Notes: a model not told the origin generated them from the letters alone. 64,000 nt of DNA from Scilla litardierei (GCA_030789695.1 CM061140.1:172198319-172262318), one strand, 5' to 3'. Numbered from the stretch's first letter, positions 44,740 through 57,411 are shown. Made by a program: numbers and translations.

Positions 44740-45871
44740 CTGCAATAACTTCATCCACGGCCATGCTCTCCTCCTCAGTCATCAGAAAGGCCTGCCCTCT
44801 CGGCGGAACAGCCTGCCGAAAGGCCTGTCTCTGTGGAACAAGGGGCGCTCCACGTCCAACGGGCACAGGAGCTCGCTGCTGCAACGGCTGTGCTGCAATA
44901 GGAGCCCGCCAAGGCTGTCTCGACTTCGGACACTCCCGGATGGTGTGGGCAGGATCTCCGCAGACAATGCACTGTCCTAGAAACCTCCTACACTGATCCC
45001 TGAGGTGTCCAGTCTTGCCACAGAAATGGCAAGTCTTCAGAATAGGCCCTCCTGGCCTCTTGAACTGCACCGGATGACTAGGCTTGTAACCAGGCCTAAC
45101 CACAGCCCTGGCCTGCTCCATAGGCCTCTTCCCAGCTCCGGAAACATGTCCCTTCCTCTGATTCAAATTCAACTCTTGCCGCCTCGCAGCAATCAGAACT
45201 TTCTGATATGTCTCCAAGTCAGAAGAGGTCACAAAGCTCTGAAGCTCCAAGGCAAGTCCCTGGAGAAATCGCTGAGCTTTCTCATCGGCATCCTGCACCA
45301 TCTTAGGTGCAAACCGACTGAGCCTCGTGAACTCCTGATGGTACTGATCCACCGTCAAGCTTCCCTGCTTCAGATCTATAAAGCGCTGCAACATCACTTG
45401 CCGAGCAGCCTTCGGGAAGAACTCTCCATCGAATCTGGACTTGAAGGTAGCCCAGACGATCGGCTCCACCAGCATCTTCTCTTCCGCATCCCACCAATTC
45501 CTGGCGTTGTCCTTCAGCTGCCTCTTAGCCAGATCAACCCATCCAGCCGGGTTAATCTTCGCCATTGCCAAGTTATCCTCAATGTTCCTTATCCACTCGT
45601 CGGCAGCCAGAGGACCCTCAGAACCATCAAAATATGCGGGACCCAGCTCCCGAAATTGCTTCGCTCCCGGCTCAGAGCGAGGGGCATCCGGAAGAGCCCG
45701 GGCAGCTCGAGCAAGTGGAGCATTCTGGACTTGCAGAAGCACGCCCTGCTGCACTTGCATCATCTGGAGCATCATCCGCATCATCTCACCGCTGGTGGGT
45801 TCCCGCTCAGGCTCCTCATCATGAGGGATCGCGCCACTACCCCCACCACAGGTGAAACGTCTTCCTGCCAT
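44740..45871 (-). CDS. gag: Chromovirus Gag
   Basis: It starts at the ATG 45871-45869. It would end at TGA 44692-44690 (393 aa) if unspliced, but the family-like part stops at 44740. It has a Retrotrans_gag core (AADEWIRNIEDN, LKDNARNWWDA, FKSRFDGEFFP, LTVDQYHQEFTRLSRFAP), then two CCHC zinc knuckles at residues 281-294 (CHFCGKTGHLRDQC) and 301-314 (CIVCGDPAHTIREC). A Pro/Gln-rich linker leads towards protease. It forms the particle and packages RNA. Translation of the unspliced RNA would give Gag alone, and of a spliced RNA Gag-Pol. Confidence 0.9.
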
Positions 45872-46014
45872 CTAGTGACACAGAAAACGATTCAGATTAG
45901 ACTCATAGCTTATGACTCGGACGTCGAACTTAATTTATTGGACATTCTAATATTATTATCGCTATTCCAAAAATCGCAGTTACAGAAGGACCTGCATGGG
46001 CCACCAACAAAACC

Positions 46015-48421
46015 TGTCACGACCCGCTTCCCTAAAATGGAGGCGAGACGTGAAAAGGTCCGCACGGGAGAGGAGCTATGAAGCCCCAAACCCGATAAGC
46101 GTCAATGATACATAAGCAGGTCCCTGTAACCACAACAGAATAACAATAATAACACAAGGAGAGACTGAAATAAAATCTCACATCTCATACAATGTCCAAC
46201 AAGAAAATAAGTTCAACATCCAGAAAAGCCACCAGGCTAAAAGAAAAGAGTCTAAAGGCCCAGAACAAGGCCAACACAAGCAATAACAACAACAAAGTAT
46301 AGGTGCTACGCACCGATAACAAAACAACTGTCTAACAAAAGTAAAACACGACGAAGACACTAGGACTGGTCCCCAGTGTCCACGTACTCCCCGTCAAACA
46401 CAAGCACGGGCTCGGCGTCAGCAAACACCTCGTCCTCAACAAGTAACTCAGGCTCGGGCTCTAACATGTGTCACCCAAAAGAGAAAAGGGGCACATGTCA
46501 GCAAGTCGAAAGACTTGTGCAAGGAAACAGGAATAATGGTAAACTAGCAGCCTAGCAATTAAAACATGGTTCATGGCAAGTAAAGTACGGTGGTAACAAG
46601 TAAGGTAAAGGAGAGTACAAGTGGCAAGTATCAAGTGGTAGGGGTGACATGTAATGTCAAGTAACAAGTAAGGTACAAGGGATCACTCAACGAGTGCCCT
46701 ATTGCCCGCATGCTGTGTTCAAGTATCAAGTACAAGGGGTCACTCAACGAGTGCCCTATTGCCCGCAGGCTGTGATGAGCTCGTCTTCTGGAACACGAGC
46801 CAGAAAGTGTATTTGATAAGTATGGCGTAGGGGTGCACCTAGCCGGAACAAGTAGCACTAGTATGTAGCGATGCTACGCAATCACGATGAGTATTCAAAC
46901 ATGCAATGACATGAGCAGTTAATACGCGTACTGTTAATTGTATTTAAACGTGACAGGCAAAATGCAATGACATGAACATATTCGCGTACCGTTAATTAAA
47001 TTAAACATGGTAGTTAAAATGCAATAGCGGTTAAGGATGCATGGATGACATGAGCAGTTAATACGCGTACCGTTTAGGGAAATTAAACGTGACATACAAG
47101 CATGATGAGGGTGACGGACCAAGCTTCGTTGTCAAGCTAGGTCAATGGCGTCTAAACGGTTATCCTTTCACCGTCTAGTCTCTTTTACGCTAAAGCAAGG
47201 TAAATGGCCTAAAACATGGCCTAAATCAAGAGATGCAAGTTTCACTTGCCTAGCACCGGGGATGGCGACTACTTCGTCACACGGATGCCAATCTATGGGG
47301 AAAATCACTGTTATGGGGGAACAACCATCAAACACCATGAAATTTATTAGGGTTTCATAAAAATACCAATAGACTATGAAAACATAGAGGAATCGATTTC
47401 TTACCAAGAGGAGACGGGAAGAACACTCCGGGGAACCCTAGGATTAGATCTGGAAAAGATTGGAGAAGTTTGGGAAAACTAGGGTTTCGGGGGATTTGGG
47501 GATTTTGATGGGTTTTGGTGAGATTTTGGGGAAGATGAGAGGTAGATGGAGTGAATGGATGGTTTGGATGATGGATTTAGGGCTTGGAATGGAGAAATGA
47601 AGCTTGGAGGAAGATGGGGGCTGAAGGGGGAAGATTTTAGGGTTTTGGGTCGTGTTGGAGAAGAAGAAGTCGTTTGGGTTGGGTTTAAATAGGTTGAGCT
47701 GGCGGCTGCCCAGAAATTAGGGTTTTAACACTGGTTAGTCGGTCAAGGAGCAACCACTGACCGACTAGTTTGGCAACTAGTCGGTCGGTCGACCAACGCA
47801 GACCGACTAAGTGCAAACAGTAACTCCTGAACGAAAATAGGATTCTAGAGTTAGTCGGTCCATGAACAAGTACTGACCGACTAGTTTAGCATCTAGTCGG
47901 TCGATGAACGTTCTTAGACCGACTAAGAGTAAACAGTAGCTGTTACAAAAATAAGATGATGAGTTAGTCGGTTAAAGAAGCATTGCTGACCGACTAGTTT
48001 GCAACCTAGTCGGTCAACCAACGTTCTTAGACCGACTAACGATAAACAGTAACTCCTGAGAAATTTAGAAAGCTAACTAGTCGGTCCAAGAAGGATTGCC
48101 GACCGACTGGATCGTCATCTAGTCGGTCGGTGGCCCTTCTTACACCGGCTAATGAGCACCAAAAGTTCCGATACGGAGCGTGGGGCCCCGGGATCGATTC
48201 CTAAGACTCCTAGGCTTGATCTAATAGTTAGATACGACCGTTATGAAGTCCGTCACGAGTGACACACTTCGAAATCGACGATCCTAAGGAAGAAGCGAGA
48301 AAATACGACGAATCGATCGGAAATGAAAGCTACGGAGACGAAAACCACACATGAGGAGAAAATCCACCAAAACATATATTATATTATATTAAATCCAGAT
48401 ACATGAAAAGCAGTCGTTACA
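46015..48421 (-). repeat. Chromovirus 5' LTR (2407 bp)
   Basis: Same length as the 3' LTR, with about a dozen visible substitutions. A TATA box lies at about 47684-47691 on the minus strand. The DNA just inside the element (45990-46014) shows no clear match to the usual initiator-Met primer site; tggtggcccatg, about 8 nt in, is the nearest TGG-starting candidate. Confidence 0.95.
47684..47691 (-). promoter_or_regulatory. TATA box of the chromovirus 5' LTR
   Basis: tatttaaa on the minus strand (tttaaata on plus) lies after the hairpin array and before a pyrimidine-rich 5' UTR-like stretch. Confidence 0.55.
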
Positions 48422-51400
48422 GAGTTAGCTTGGGCTAATGGGGTGTGAAATAATGTAATTTTGGCCTTAAGTTAAGATATTAATAACAATGCCAACACTA
48501 ACAATAACATCAATAACCACTACGACAATGTCATCAACAATAACATAACATCCACAACAACATTTACTTCAAGGGAAGGAAAACACAACTCCACCCCAAA
48601 TTCATCTTCTAGCAACCCCCAAACCCCACTTTCCAACATATAACCATTTCAACATATAATGCATTCATGGCAACTTTCATTCTCATAAAGCAACAGTCAC
48701 ACATATTGATACATTACCCCAATCACACAAATGCTCAATGATGCAATGATGCGCATGAATCACAAGCAATACGATGCAATGCAATGCAATGGGGATCCCA
48801 TGAGTGAGCCGGCGTGCATGTGCAAATAATTCTACTCCGTTATCAACGTGGAGCCACCGAATGGATCAAGAGGTGGCCAACGGCGTATTCACCTGCCTCC
48901 TACCGCGGCACTTTGTCCATGCCCGTGCACTCCACTTCGTGTCCTAATGTGACCAAGTCACACATTCCATATTCCACGTGTATCCAACACCACACCGCCA
49001 ATTTTCCCATCTCTCTTACATTTCATATAATCTTCATTTCATGCAAATTAAATGAACTTCATTTCATGCAAATTAAATCGAGTAAATCATTTCCAACAAG
49101 CCAAAATGAGTGCAACTTCATTCATTCAATGTAATGAGATGAGAACAATTGCATTTAGTCAATGGAACCGAAAGCGAACAATTTCATTAATGAAAGAAAT
49201 TCCATAACACGCGAGCAATTATAACTCCCCATGTTTAATTAGAGTTATTCCACAGAACTAGCGGCTCAAATCATTCAAGGGCATCATCAACATTGACATA
49301 GCAATTTATGGCGTTATATAATTCATTGCAACATACACAAAGCAACTATCCATAGCCAAGTTTACATAAGCATTTCATTACCAAATATTGCATGACATAA
49401 TCTCACCCCACACAACATGTGAAACCTTAGTCGAAGGCACATCTCAATACTATGTCACAATTTCATACATTCTACACGAAGAGAATTTCCCAATGAAACT
49501 TTCAACAATTCAAATGAGAGCTCTCAATTAAATGGGAGCTTCTAAGATTTAATAATGAGGCCTCCAACATCGTACATTTTCATTTTCATAGCTTCTAAAA
49601 TTCATTTTCATTCTTCTTACTAATGAGGCTTCCAATATTTATATTAACATAACCACCAACAAAATTAATGAGGACAAGTTGAGGACAAATTTACAAAATT
49701 AGTGAAGCAAGCTATTCAATTGCCTCATAAACATAAACATCATAGTTCATGGTATCATATAATTCCATACAACAAATAGCTTCTATATGGATGCATCATG
49801 CCAAGAAATTTCCAACAAAACCCCTAAAAATGCAAACTTTAGTCTCAAATCCAATAAAATCAAACACATGAGTAGGGTTGGACTCCTACCTTTTGTAGAA
49901 ACTCAAATCCTCTCCCAATTTGATGAATTCCACCATTGATCTTTAAGCCCAAGCCCTAATTTTCGAAATCCCCAAAATCCTCCTCCAAATGAGATGAAAT
50001 CCTTCTCCACATTCATGAAAACCCAAGAATCCCCCAAGCTTCAACCCTAATCTCCATCTTCCCCCCAATTTCGGCAGCTCCCCAACAAATTTTGGCCATG
50101 GCTGTTCCCCAATTTCGGCCATGGAGTTGGGAGTGATGGTGAAGATGAAAGGATAGTTGGAAAGGGTGGCTTAGGGCTTACTTCTTCTTCTTCTTCCTTC
50201 TTCTTTCTTCCCGCCTTTCCTCTTCTTTTCTCCTTCTCCTTTTGCTTGCAAATTTTCGGCCATGGCCCTAGAATTCGGCCTGGGGAGTTGGCTGCGTTGG
50301 CTTTCTTTCTTGGGGAGAAAGTGAAGAAGGAGAAGAGTAAAGAATTAGGGGGAAGAATGTAGAAGGGGTTGTCTATTACAAGTTTGCCATTCCAACTAGA
50401 TCAAACCCTCTTCTCTCAACTAATAGTCTAGCCCAACTATCAAAACCCAATCAACAGTAACTAACAACAACCCAAGCCCATCTCTGGCTACCAAACTTAA
50501 TTAAGGCCTACACACTAGCAAATGAGAATATTAATCAACATTAATATTAAGAGACATTCTAATACCAATAATAATAAGAATTTCACCAATCATCAATAAT
50601 AATAATAATAAGATCTTTCAGTAATAATTATCTCAGTATCACCAATTATCATGAACACACCATTTCACGATACACACTTACCAACTAAAATTGCTAAGCA
50701 CGCTAACAAACACTGTTAGCACGCTAACAATAATTTCGATTTACCACCCAACCACACGCATTCACTTATATATACAACGCACATCATAGTCATACATGTA
50801 GGATTTTACTATACACACAATAAAATCGCTATACGCACATACGCACATAGTATTTCACACACACGAGCATTACAGTAGTCGACTTCTGGCAAAGCTGCGG
50901 TCGAATCCTAGAAGAGTTGCGGTCGAATCCTAGCTGCAACAGAGGGAAACTTGTATTCTCTTAAGAAAATAGCCTAATCTTATGAAAAAAATAGTCGACT
51001 GTTATGAGCAACATTGAATAAAAACAGGCATAACATGCACAAATGAACTCCGATTGAGGTGATTCAAGATGCGTTGGAAAGCTAATGAAATATGCAATCT
51101 AATGAGATAGGAATAGATGAGAAATTCCAATCAGAGAAAAAATAACAGATGTTAGAAGACTGAAACAGATTTCAGAAAAAAAGATACATGGATAAATAGC
51201 TTGAAATTGTTTGGGAAATTGTTTTAAATCATTTCAAAACTTTTTTAAAACATTTTTGTGAGTTTGAAAAGTGTTTTCAGGTATGAATGAATGCATATAT
51301 AAGGCATACAAAGCATCTAAAAATAAAGATAAAAATTAGACAATGAAGAGCATAATAATATATCTTTAAGATTGTGCATGCTTTGCAATAGCCTTGAGCT

Positions 51401-51526
51401 AACACTTTCCTCTTTGACTCATCATTCCAAGCATCTCTCCTTTGATTCATCATTCCAAGCATCTCATGACTTTGTCTCAATTATGAAATGAAATGAAATT
51501 TAATTTGAGACTAAAACGAATAAAAT

Positions 51527-53727
51527 TGTAACGACCCACTCTCGGGGTCTGTTACTGTTTGGAACATGCACAAGTCCTGCTTGACACCAATGAAGTCAAC
51601 ACAGGCTCTGTTGCAGAAATATGCCAAAATACTCAGACATGAAAATGGTTTACAAACTTAATACAATCCAGCAGCGTACATGAAAGGAAAATACAACTGA
51701 AAAATAGATGATACATCAAGCCACTCTGAAAACAACAAAGCAAGTCTCCCATACTCACTCTCAATACCCAGTGTCCTGCTGGTCAAACTCACCTGCAAAC
51801 TCAGCGTCTGCAGTCTGTGGTGCGAACTCTTCAACCTGAGAGATATCTGGCTGGTCCATCACAAAGAGAAGGGTCGCCAGGATCAGACGTAACTCAAAGT
51901 ATCTCTAAGCATGGATATTAAAACAATGTATAAGCATGGAAATCTAAACAGAAGTAAAGTGCAAACAATAGTGGTAAGGTAAAAAGAACAGAAAGTAACT
52001 TTACAGTTTTACAATTATCAGCAATTTCTAGCAGTTAAATGTACACTATTAAAAGTGACCATGTTACAAAAGTCTAACTGTGCCGTACCTAGACTGTGAC
52101 TTATAATGTGGGGTACAGTAAGCAACCAATAGTCCACCTCTTACCACGGGTGCTACCCGGGCGAACAAATCTCTGAGAAATGTGAAATAATCTATGATCT
52201 GTGATGGTTGTCACCGGCTACTGTGATGGGTTGCTAGAACCCGCACGGTGACAACAAGGCCTGAACTAGTCGCTCCCGCACCGTCACTATTATGAGTTAC
52301 CCCAAACCCAGTGTCTATGCTGGTTACCATAGTTGCAATTTACGAGTCATTTACTATTCACACATTTCTAGTTACATCTTCCTGTCAAGCAAGTCACGTA
52401 GTCCAATTCGATTTCTTTTACGATACTGTACAATTTACGAGTTTATCTAACAGTTCAAAATGGAAACACTATGAAATCGAAATGACACTAGATTAGCATG
52501 CATTTATTTTTGTCTTAACACCCATAGCAAGGATACGATGAGTTACCGATACGTTGCGTCGTTAATGCGTGGTCCAATCAGCGGTAGCGTTACCTGCTTC
52601 ACACGTGTTACATGACAAATTAGTTACTCAAACTAATAGTAAAACGAATAACATCATTATAACTAAGTTCAAGACTTAACTAATTTATTAACTTAACTTA
52701 TTAAAAATCATAACTTAAATTTAATTAATAACTTATTTTATCACTTATATTAAAACTTAAAACTTATATTAAAACTTTATGTAATAACTTATCTTAACAT
52801 ATATTATTGACTTAAACTTATATAACAAATTAACTTAAGTTATAAAATAAGTTTTCTTTAACATAACTTACTTTAGTCGGTAACTTATATAATAATCTTA
52901 TATAATAACTTAACCAAAACTTAACTCATATAACAAATAACTTAACTTATACTAAAAATAAACTTTTATAATAAATAAACTTACTTTATAAAACTAACCT
53001 AATAAAACCTAACTTACCCCTCTCTCTGTCTCTTCCTCTCGTTCTGCTCTTTCTTCTTTTTTTTTGTTTCTTTGCAGGTGGGCACCGGCGGGGAGGGAGC
53101 AGCGGTAAAGGGGGGCCGGCGGCGGGCTCTGGCAGGGGGCGGCGACCAAGTGCGCACGGGCCGGGAGCGGCGGTGCAAAGGGGGGCCGGCCTGGGGGTAC
53201 GATGGCGGCGGCGACCCGTTGGGCGGCCGAGAGGGCAAGGGGAGGGGCTGTGCGTGGCTTTGGGAGGAGGGGCAAGGGATTTGGGGGATTTGGTTGTTGT
53301 AAGGTTTAATTCCAATTTCAATTTCAGCTTCTCCCTCTCTTAATCTGATTTGGTTGTTTGATTTGGGTGATTGGTTGACGGAGGGGGAAGATGATGAGGT
53401 TAATGACGATGAAGTGGTTTGTTTCCCGTTGGGTTGAAGGAGGGGGGATGATGAAGAATGGGATAGTGAAGGGGGTTATAATGAAAGGAAACCCCAACGG
53501 TTGAGGGTGGGGTTTGATTAACTGATATGTTGGATCTCACCAACATTGTAGGATGGCAATGGAGGGTGGTTACCGACAGATGAAAAAGGAGGGGGGTTTA
53601 GGGATTAATTAGTTGGGGGGGTAATAGTAATAGGCTATGGCGGTAATCAAAATAGCAACTCGGACTACCGAAAGTGAAATACAGACACACTACGACCAAA
53701 CATGCCTAAAAAATACCGGTCGTTACA
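51527..53727 (-). mobile_element. Gypsy-type solo LTR, 2201 bp (level 3b)
   Basis: It starts tgtaacgacccactc and ends ccggtcgttaca. Flanks are aaaat and caaat, a 5-bp duplication with one mismatch. The left part resembles the chromovirus LTR in layout, so it is probably a related Tekay-like family in the same orientation. It contains a 340-bp AT-rich tract dominated by aactta (52650-52985), then a sharp change to GC-rich DNA (53080-53230). ORFs in the GC-rich part are low-complexity and not genes. Confidence 0.75.
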
Positions 53728-53800
53728 CAAATCATTAGCAATAATATAATGTGGTGATCATCATCAAAATTATATTGGGCTTAATGGCCAATATTTAACA

Positions 53801-54050
53801 GAGAGTAGGTGTCATCTCATGATTTGACTCTTGAGATCAATTTTATGATTAATTCATGATAGTGGATATACTTAACCCTAGTGTTTTTCCCTATTTGATA
53901 ATCTTTTAATAAAAATCCCATCACTCGACCAAAAATTGTGAAGCTAACTTGTAATCTGGAATTGGCTAGTATTTAGTCCTAATTTCCCTAAGATCGACCC
54001 ATTTTTGCTACGATAACTCGTACGCTTGCGGTAAATATTTAACTCAATAA
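53801..54050. mobile_element. Right part of the Tat/Athila-like LTR (level 1)
   Basis: It continues the LTR from before 36208. The first five bases are the duplicated gagag of the level-2 insertion. It ends with the typical tcgtacgcttgcgg phrase near 54037. Confidence 0.45.
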
Positions 54051-54930
54051 CCTACGATGAGGGCTCTAACTTCAACCATGACGGCTTTCTTGGAGTTGAT
54101 CATCAGCCTGAGATAGGCGGCCGTCCTCAGCTCCACCAAGTGAGGGCCGCGGGCCCCTTAGACCGGATGTAGTTGAGATGTGGCCCCCAGTCTTGCTGCT
54201 CTGAGCTACTTCAGGACGAGGGGAGATGGGGCTCTATTGTTGTTGCAATGAGAAAGAGGGCATGAGAACCGTTCAGGTTAAGAGGTATAGTTCCTTGGCC
54301 GTTGTCATGACAAGCAGCATCATCGGATGTTGTTAATGAAGAATTAGGATAAGTGGTGGATTCGTGCTCGTATTGGATTGCGCACTCGTTAGTCGTTCGA
54401 TCACAGTGGTCAGCGCTTGGATGTTGACGCTCACCTACTTGCGAGAACGAATGGAACTGCTCCAAAGTTACTAATTGTGACTCGTGCATCTCATGAAGTG
54501 AGGAACATAGATCCACGGAGGGTGTGCACCATCTGCCGTCCACGTGGTTACTGGCCTCTCAGGCTCATGGTTGGTGGGTCGAGTCATTATCGGTGCGGTT
54601 GATGACGTGATGCTAACTCGATTTCCACAGACGATGCCAGATGTTTACTGGTGTTTTCTCACCGTTAAATTTTTAGGGAGATGATTCGATTGCAGTTGTA
54701 GACTTGGGATGACGTTGGCGCTGACTAGGTACCGAGCAAGCTAACCACGAGCTGAATAGGCTCTGATACAAGCTATTGGAGTCGGGTTGTATCTGTATCA
54801 GGGTTGCTTGAAACACAAGGAGCTCGTCCGGGGTGTCGGATCTGGGGTCCGACCTAACCCCCTCCGATGCTTAAGTCAATAAGTGAATGTGAGGTTGCAG
54901 AACCATGCTTAATTCAATAAGTGAAGTTAG
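54051..54930. repeat. Degenerate LTR-type repeat related to 560-1300
   Basis: It shares the ordered landmarks cacagacgatgccaga (about 54630) and ccctccgatgcttaag (about 54860) with the left part of the window. No intact ORF is present. Confidence 0.45.
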
Positions 54931-55396
54931 ATAGGTGTGAAATCCGAGGAGAGAGAAAACGGAGTTTTGTGTTTTTTGCTTGGAAAGTTATATGGAAAGT
55001 GGAGTTGAGAAAGTAATGTGGGGTCCACCCCACTTTCTTTTGTTCTTTTGGTTAAAAAAGTTGGATTGAGAAAGTGAGATTGAGAAAGTGAGTATAGGGT
55101 TTTGGTTACCCCCAAGGAAGCAGCGAAATTGGGAACGAAAGAAGCACGAGCGCGACGCGTGAGGGGTGCACGCAGCCAGTGGGTCCCACCCATCCGACAT
55201 TCCTACCGTAATCCCCTCCAAAACCGGGATTAAAAATTGAGAAAGTAAGTCACAACATAAGTCGAGAATCCATCCTCTATTTTCCCCCAAACGAACAGCC
55301 AAGGAGAAAACAAGCCGAAAACTTCAACTTCAGGGCCATGAACGGTGTATTTTTGGGGGACTCTCATCGCCTTTCTTGCAAAAGAACATGCCCTAA
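54931..55396. repeat. Partial or degraded Tourist-like MITE sequence
   Basis: The right end aaaagaacatgccc|taa matches the terminal repeat of the MITE at 13722-14388 in reverse orientation. Internal words (gggtcccacc, gttcttttggtt) are also shared. The left terminus was not found. Confidence 0.4.
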
Positions 55397-55981
55397 AAAG
55401 AATGTGGTGGTATTTTGTTTGAGGTTCCGCCAAAGCATCCAACTCCACACCCAAGACCTCACCCCCCAAAACTCTCTCAAACACTTTGTCCTAGTAGGAC
55501 AACGAGGTTTCACATGGTACAACCCTTTGTACTAGGAGGCAAAATTCAAAACCAACCCACTATACATTGTAGGAAATGAACCAATTCTCAACGAACCACC
55601 CTTCTACTCTCCTTCCATCCACACAACCTTAATTAGCCGCGTTCCATTCACGCCATCAATCGATTAATTAACCGCGTTAAGAATGGGGTTATTCATCGAT
55701 TTTACCGTCTAAAGCCTTGTTTTGTTCCCTCACTTATTCCGAATTCAAATTTAAACACCTCGTCATTAATTTACCCACCCAACCATCACCGTACACGTGT
55801 CACTCCCTCATGGTAGGGATACAATCACATCCGTCCGTTTTCAGGGAAGAAAGGGCGAGAAAGCAGTGATGATGAGAGAGGGCAGAAACGAAGGAAACAT
55901 GACAAAGGGGAGAAGAATCCAAAATCAGTTTGTGAAGCATTGTATTCCAAATAAAACCAAAAGCCAAAAAACAAAAAAAAT

Positions 55982-56027
<46 letters not shown>

Positions 56028-56097
56028 GTGCCTTCTTCGTCTTATATATCCCGAGGCCCAAAGGATCCTTTCTTAGGCATTGGATCGAGTAGGGTTC
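55397..56097 (+). promoter_or_regulatory. Upstream region of the DVL/RTFL gene, with G-box/ABRE, (GA)n and TATA
   Basis: acacgtgt (G-box/ABRE core) lies at 55793-55800, a (GA)n microsatellite at about 55985-56022, and ttatatat at 56042-56049, some 50 bp before the start codon. No gene is recognised between 55397 and 55790. Confidence 0.5.
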
Positions 56098-56271
56098 ATG
56101 GGCCAATGTGCGTCTCGGAGAAGAACGACGAGGAGAGGAGGAGAAGAGGCCGCGCCGTCATCGGATAAGTTGGGGTGCCTGGCGGTGGCGAAGGAGCAGC
56201 GGTCGAGATTCTACATCGTCAGAAGATGTGTAGTCATGCTCCTCTGCTGGCACAAATACGGAAAGTATTGA
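56098..56271 (+). CDS. DVL/ROTUNDIFOLIA-like small peptide
   Basis: 57 aa, starting at the ATG 56098. The in-frame reading from 56080 begins with TTG and is unlikely to be the start. The C-terminal half is the conserved DVL/RTF domain: [20 protein letters not shown], then [11 protein letters not shown], containing the invariant RF/LYI-RRC-x-ML-CW pattern. Members of this plant-specific family are short, plasma-membrane-associated peptides that limit cell proliferation and alter organ shape when over-expressed. The N-terminal half is basic and poorly conserved, as usual. It is a single exon ending at TGA 56269-56271. Confidence 0.88.
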   Translation: MGQCASRRRTTRRGGEEAAPSSDKLGCLAVAKEQRSRFYIVRRCVVMLLCWHKYGKY

Positions 56272-57411
56272 TTACTGTCTGTGTTCTGTTTTTCGTTTCT
56301 GCTCACAATTTTACTAGCAACACCGGATTAAATCACAGTCTAATCGTCCAGGATGTTCTCATGTGTCACGTTTTATTGATGATAACTAAAGTCTTATAAG
56401 TGAATGCAGATTTTCTTATTTTATTGATGTTAAAGAGAAAATTTTAATGAAGAAGAAGAGTATCAATAGCCTGTTTTTCTTGAAGTTTGTTTATAGTATA
56501 AAATTTCATGTGTTGCAATTCTTGAATCGATCATGTATGCCGCGGATTAAGGCATGACATATTGTGCACATGGTACATTGCAAACACTTTGTATGGTGCA
56601 CATGCTTGAAATCTTACACCCCTCTTGGAGCTAGAGTATAGATGTTAATCATGACCGATTTGTTATAAAAACAAGTAAACACCTTACAAAAAACAAGTTT
56701 GGTAAAAATTCCTTTAGCTGGTTTGAAGATCGAGTGAAGGGTGTAAATAAGCTTTTCTATAACAACCAATGAATTAAATGACAATCTATCTATATATTAT
56801 TGGCCCTCTCATGCAATACTAGATTATTATCCATGTAAATGACAACTTGTTATTATAATGCATAGGCTTGAAGATACCATTCTGCAAACCATGCTTCCAT
56901 ACCAAAGTTTTTTTATCTCAACATTTCATAAGCCATGTCGACCATACCTCTAAATTCTACTTCTGCACAAGACTAAGGTACAACATTTTACTTCTTGCTT
57001 CTCCATGTGACCAAATTTCCATCAACATATGTGCAATTGCGTGAAGTTGATTTTTTTATCTCTCTTACCAACAACATAACTGGAGTTTGGGATTATTTCA
57101 ATTCTTAAATGTCCATGATTTTTGTACAATAGACCCTTATCTAAAGACCTTTACCATATATCAAGTTCCACAAAGTTGCTCTTAATCTTTTACTTTTTAT
57201 GCTATTAGTAGTGCCAGGTTTAATAACTGTTAGTTTACTAACCAGTCATAGTCTTCTGCATCGGACACATCATCAAATAGGTGAGAAAAATCAATCCATA
57301 TGGCAATGTCTACATCTATGTGTTAGTTGACTGGCTTGCAACTTGGTGGTACAGTCTCATATACCATGTACAATGCATACATTTTTTGGAAAAGAATTAA
57401 TTTATACTTGA
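56272..57411. other. Intergenic, nothing recognised
   Basis: Contains the 3' UTR of the DVL gene and then AT-rich DNA with no visible gene or repeat. Confidence 0.3.

Larger units (their letters stand above)
38778..48421 (-). mobile_element. Complete Tekay/Del-like chromovirus (Gypsy), 9644 bp
   Basis: Two 2407-bp LTRs (38778-41184 and 46015-48421) and a perfect duplication gagtt (38773-38777, 48422-48426) bound the element. Coding is on the minus strand: gag, then protease, RT, RNase H, integrase and a chromodomain-like tail. That is the Gypsy order, in chromovirus form. About a dozen substitutions and no indel separate the LTRs by eye (~0.5%), so insertion is recent. Gag and pol share one frame but are split by an apparent 114-nt intron, and the integrase is interrupted by a 72-nt segment with a stop codon. 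Confidence 0.95.
36952..50874 (-). mobile_element. Long solo LTR or non-autonomous element, interrupted by the chromovirus (level 3a)
   Basis: It begins tgtaacgccccgctcc and ends cgagcattaca, with a perfect duplication gtagt on both sides (36947-36951 and 50875-50879). Without the inserted chromovirus it is about 4274 bp. It is related to the LTRs at 15252-18779 and 57412-60093 (shared gggtat...ggag end and shared internal blocks). There are no retroelement ORFs. The parts 36952-38777 and 48427-50874 contain no genes. A 26-bp duplication lies at 49034-49079. Confidence 0.75.
36209..53800 (-). mobile_element. Copia (SIRE/Angela-like) solo LTR, interrupted by two later insertions (level 2)
   Basis: The left end cgttaggatcatgta (first base C instead of T) and right end ...ccaatatttaaca are flanked by a perfect duplication gagag (36204-36208, 53801-53805). 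Removing the inserted elements leaves about 1458 bp, close to the 1620 bp of its relative in FRO intron 2 without the SINE. Outer parts are 36209-36951, 50875-51526 and 53728-53800. Minus orientation is by similarity. Confidence 0.75.

Noticed and set aside
41309..46081. Several plus-strand ORFs of 100-358 codons
   Set aside because: Antisense shadows of chromovirus gag and pol, which are recognised on the minus strand.
53009..53321. Pro/Arg-rich ORFs in the solo LTR
   Set aside because: GC-rich low-complexity DNA within an LTR, with no conserved domain.
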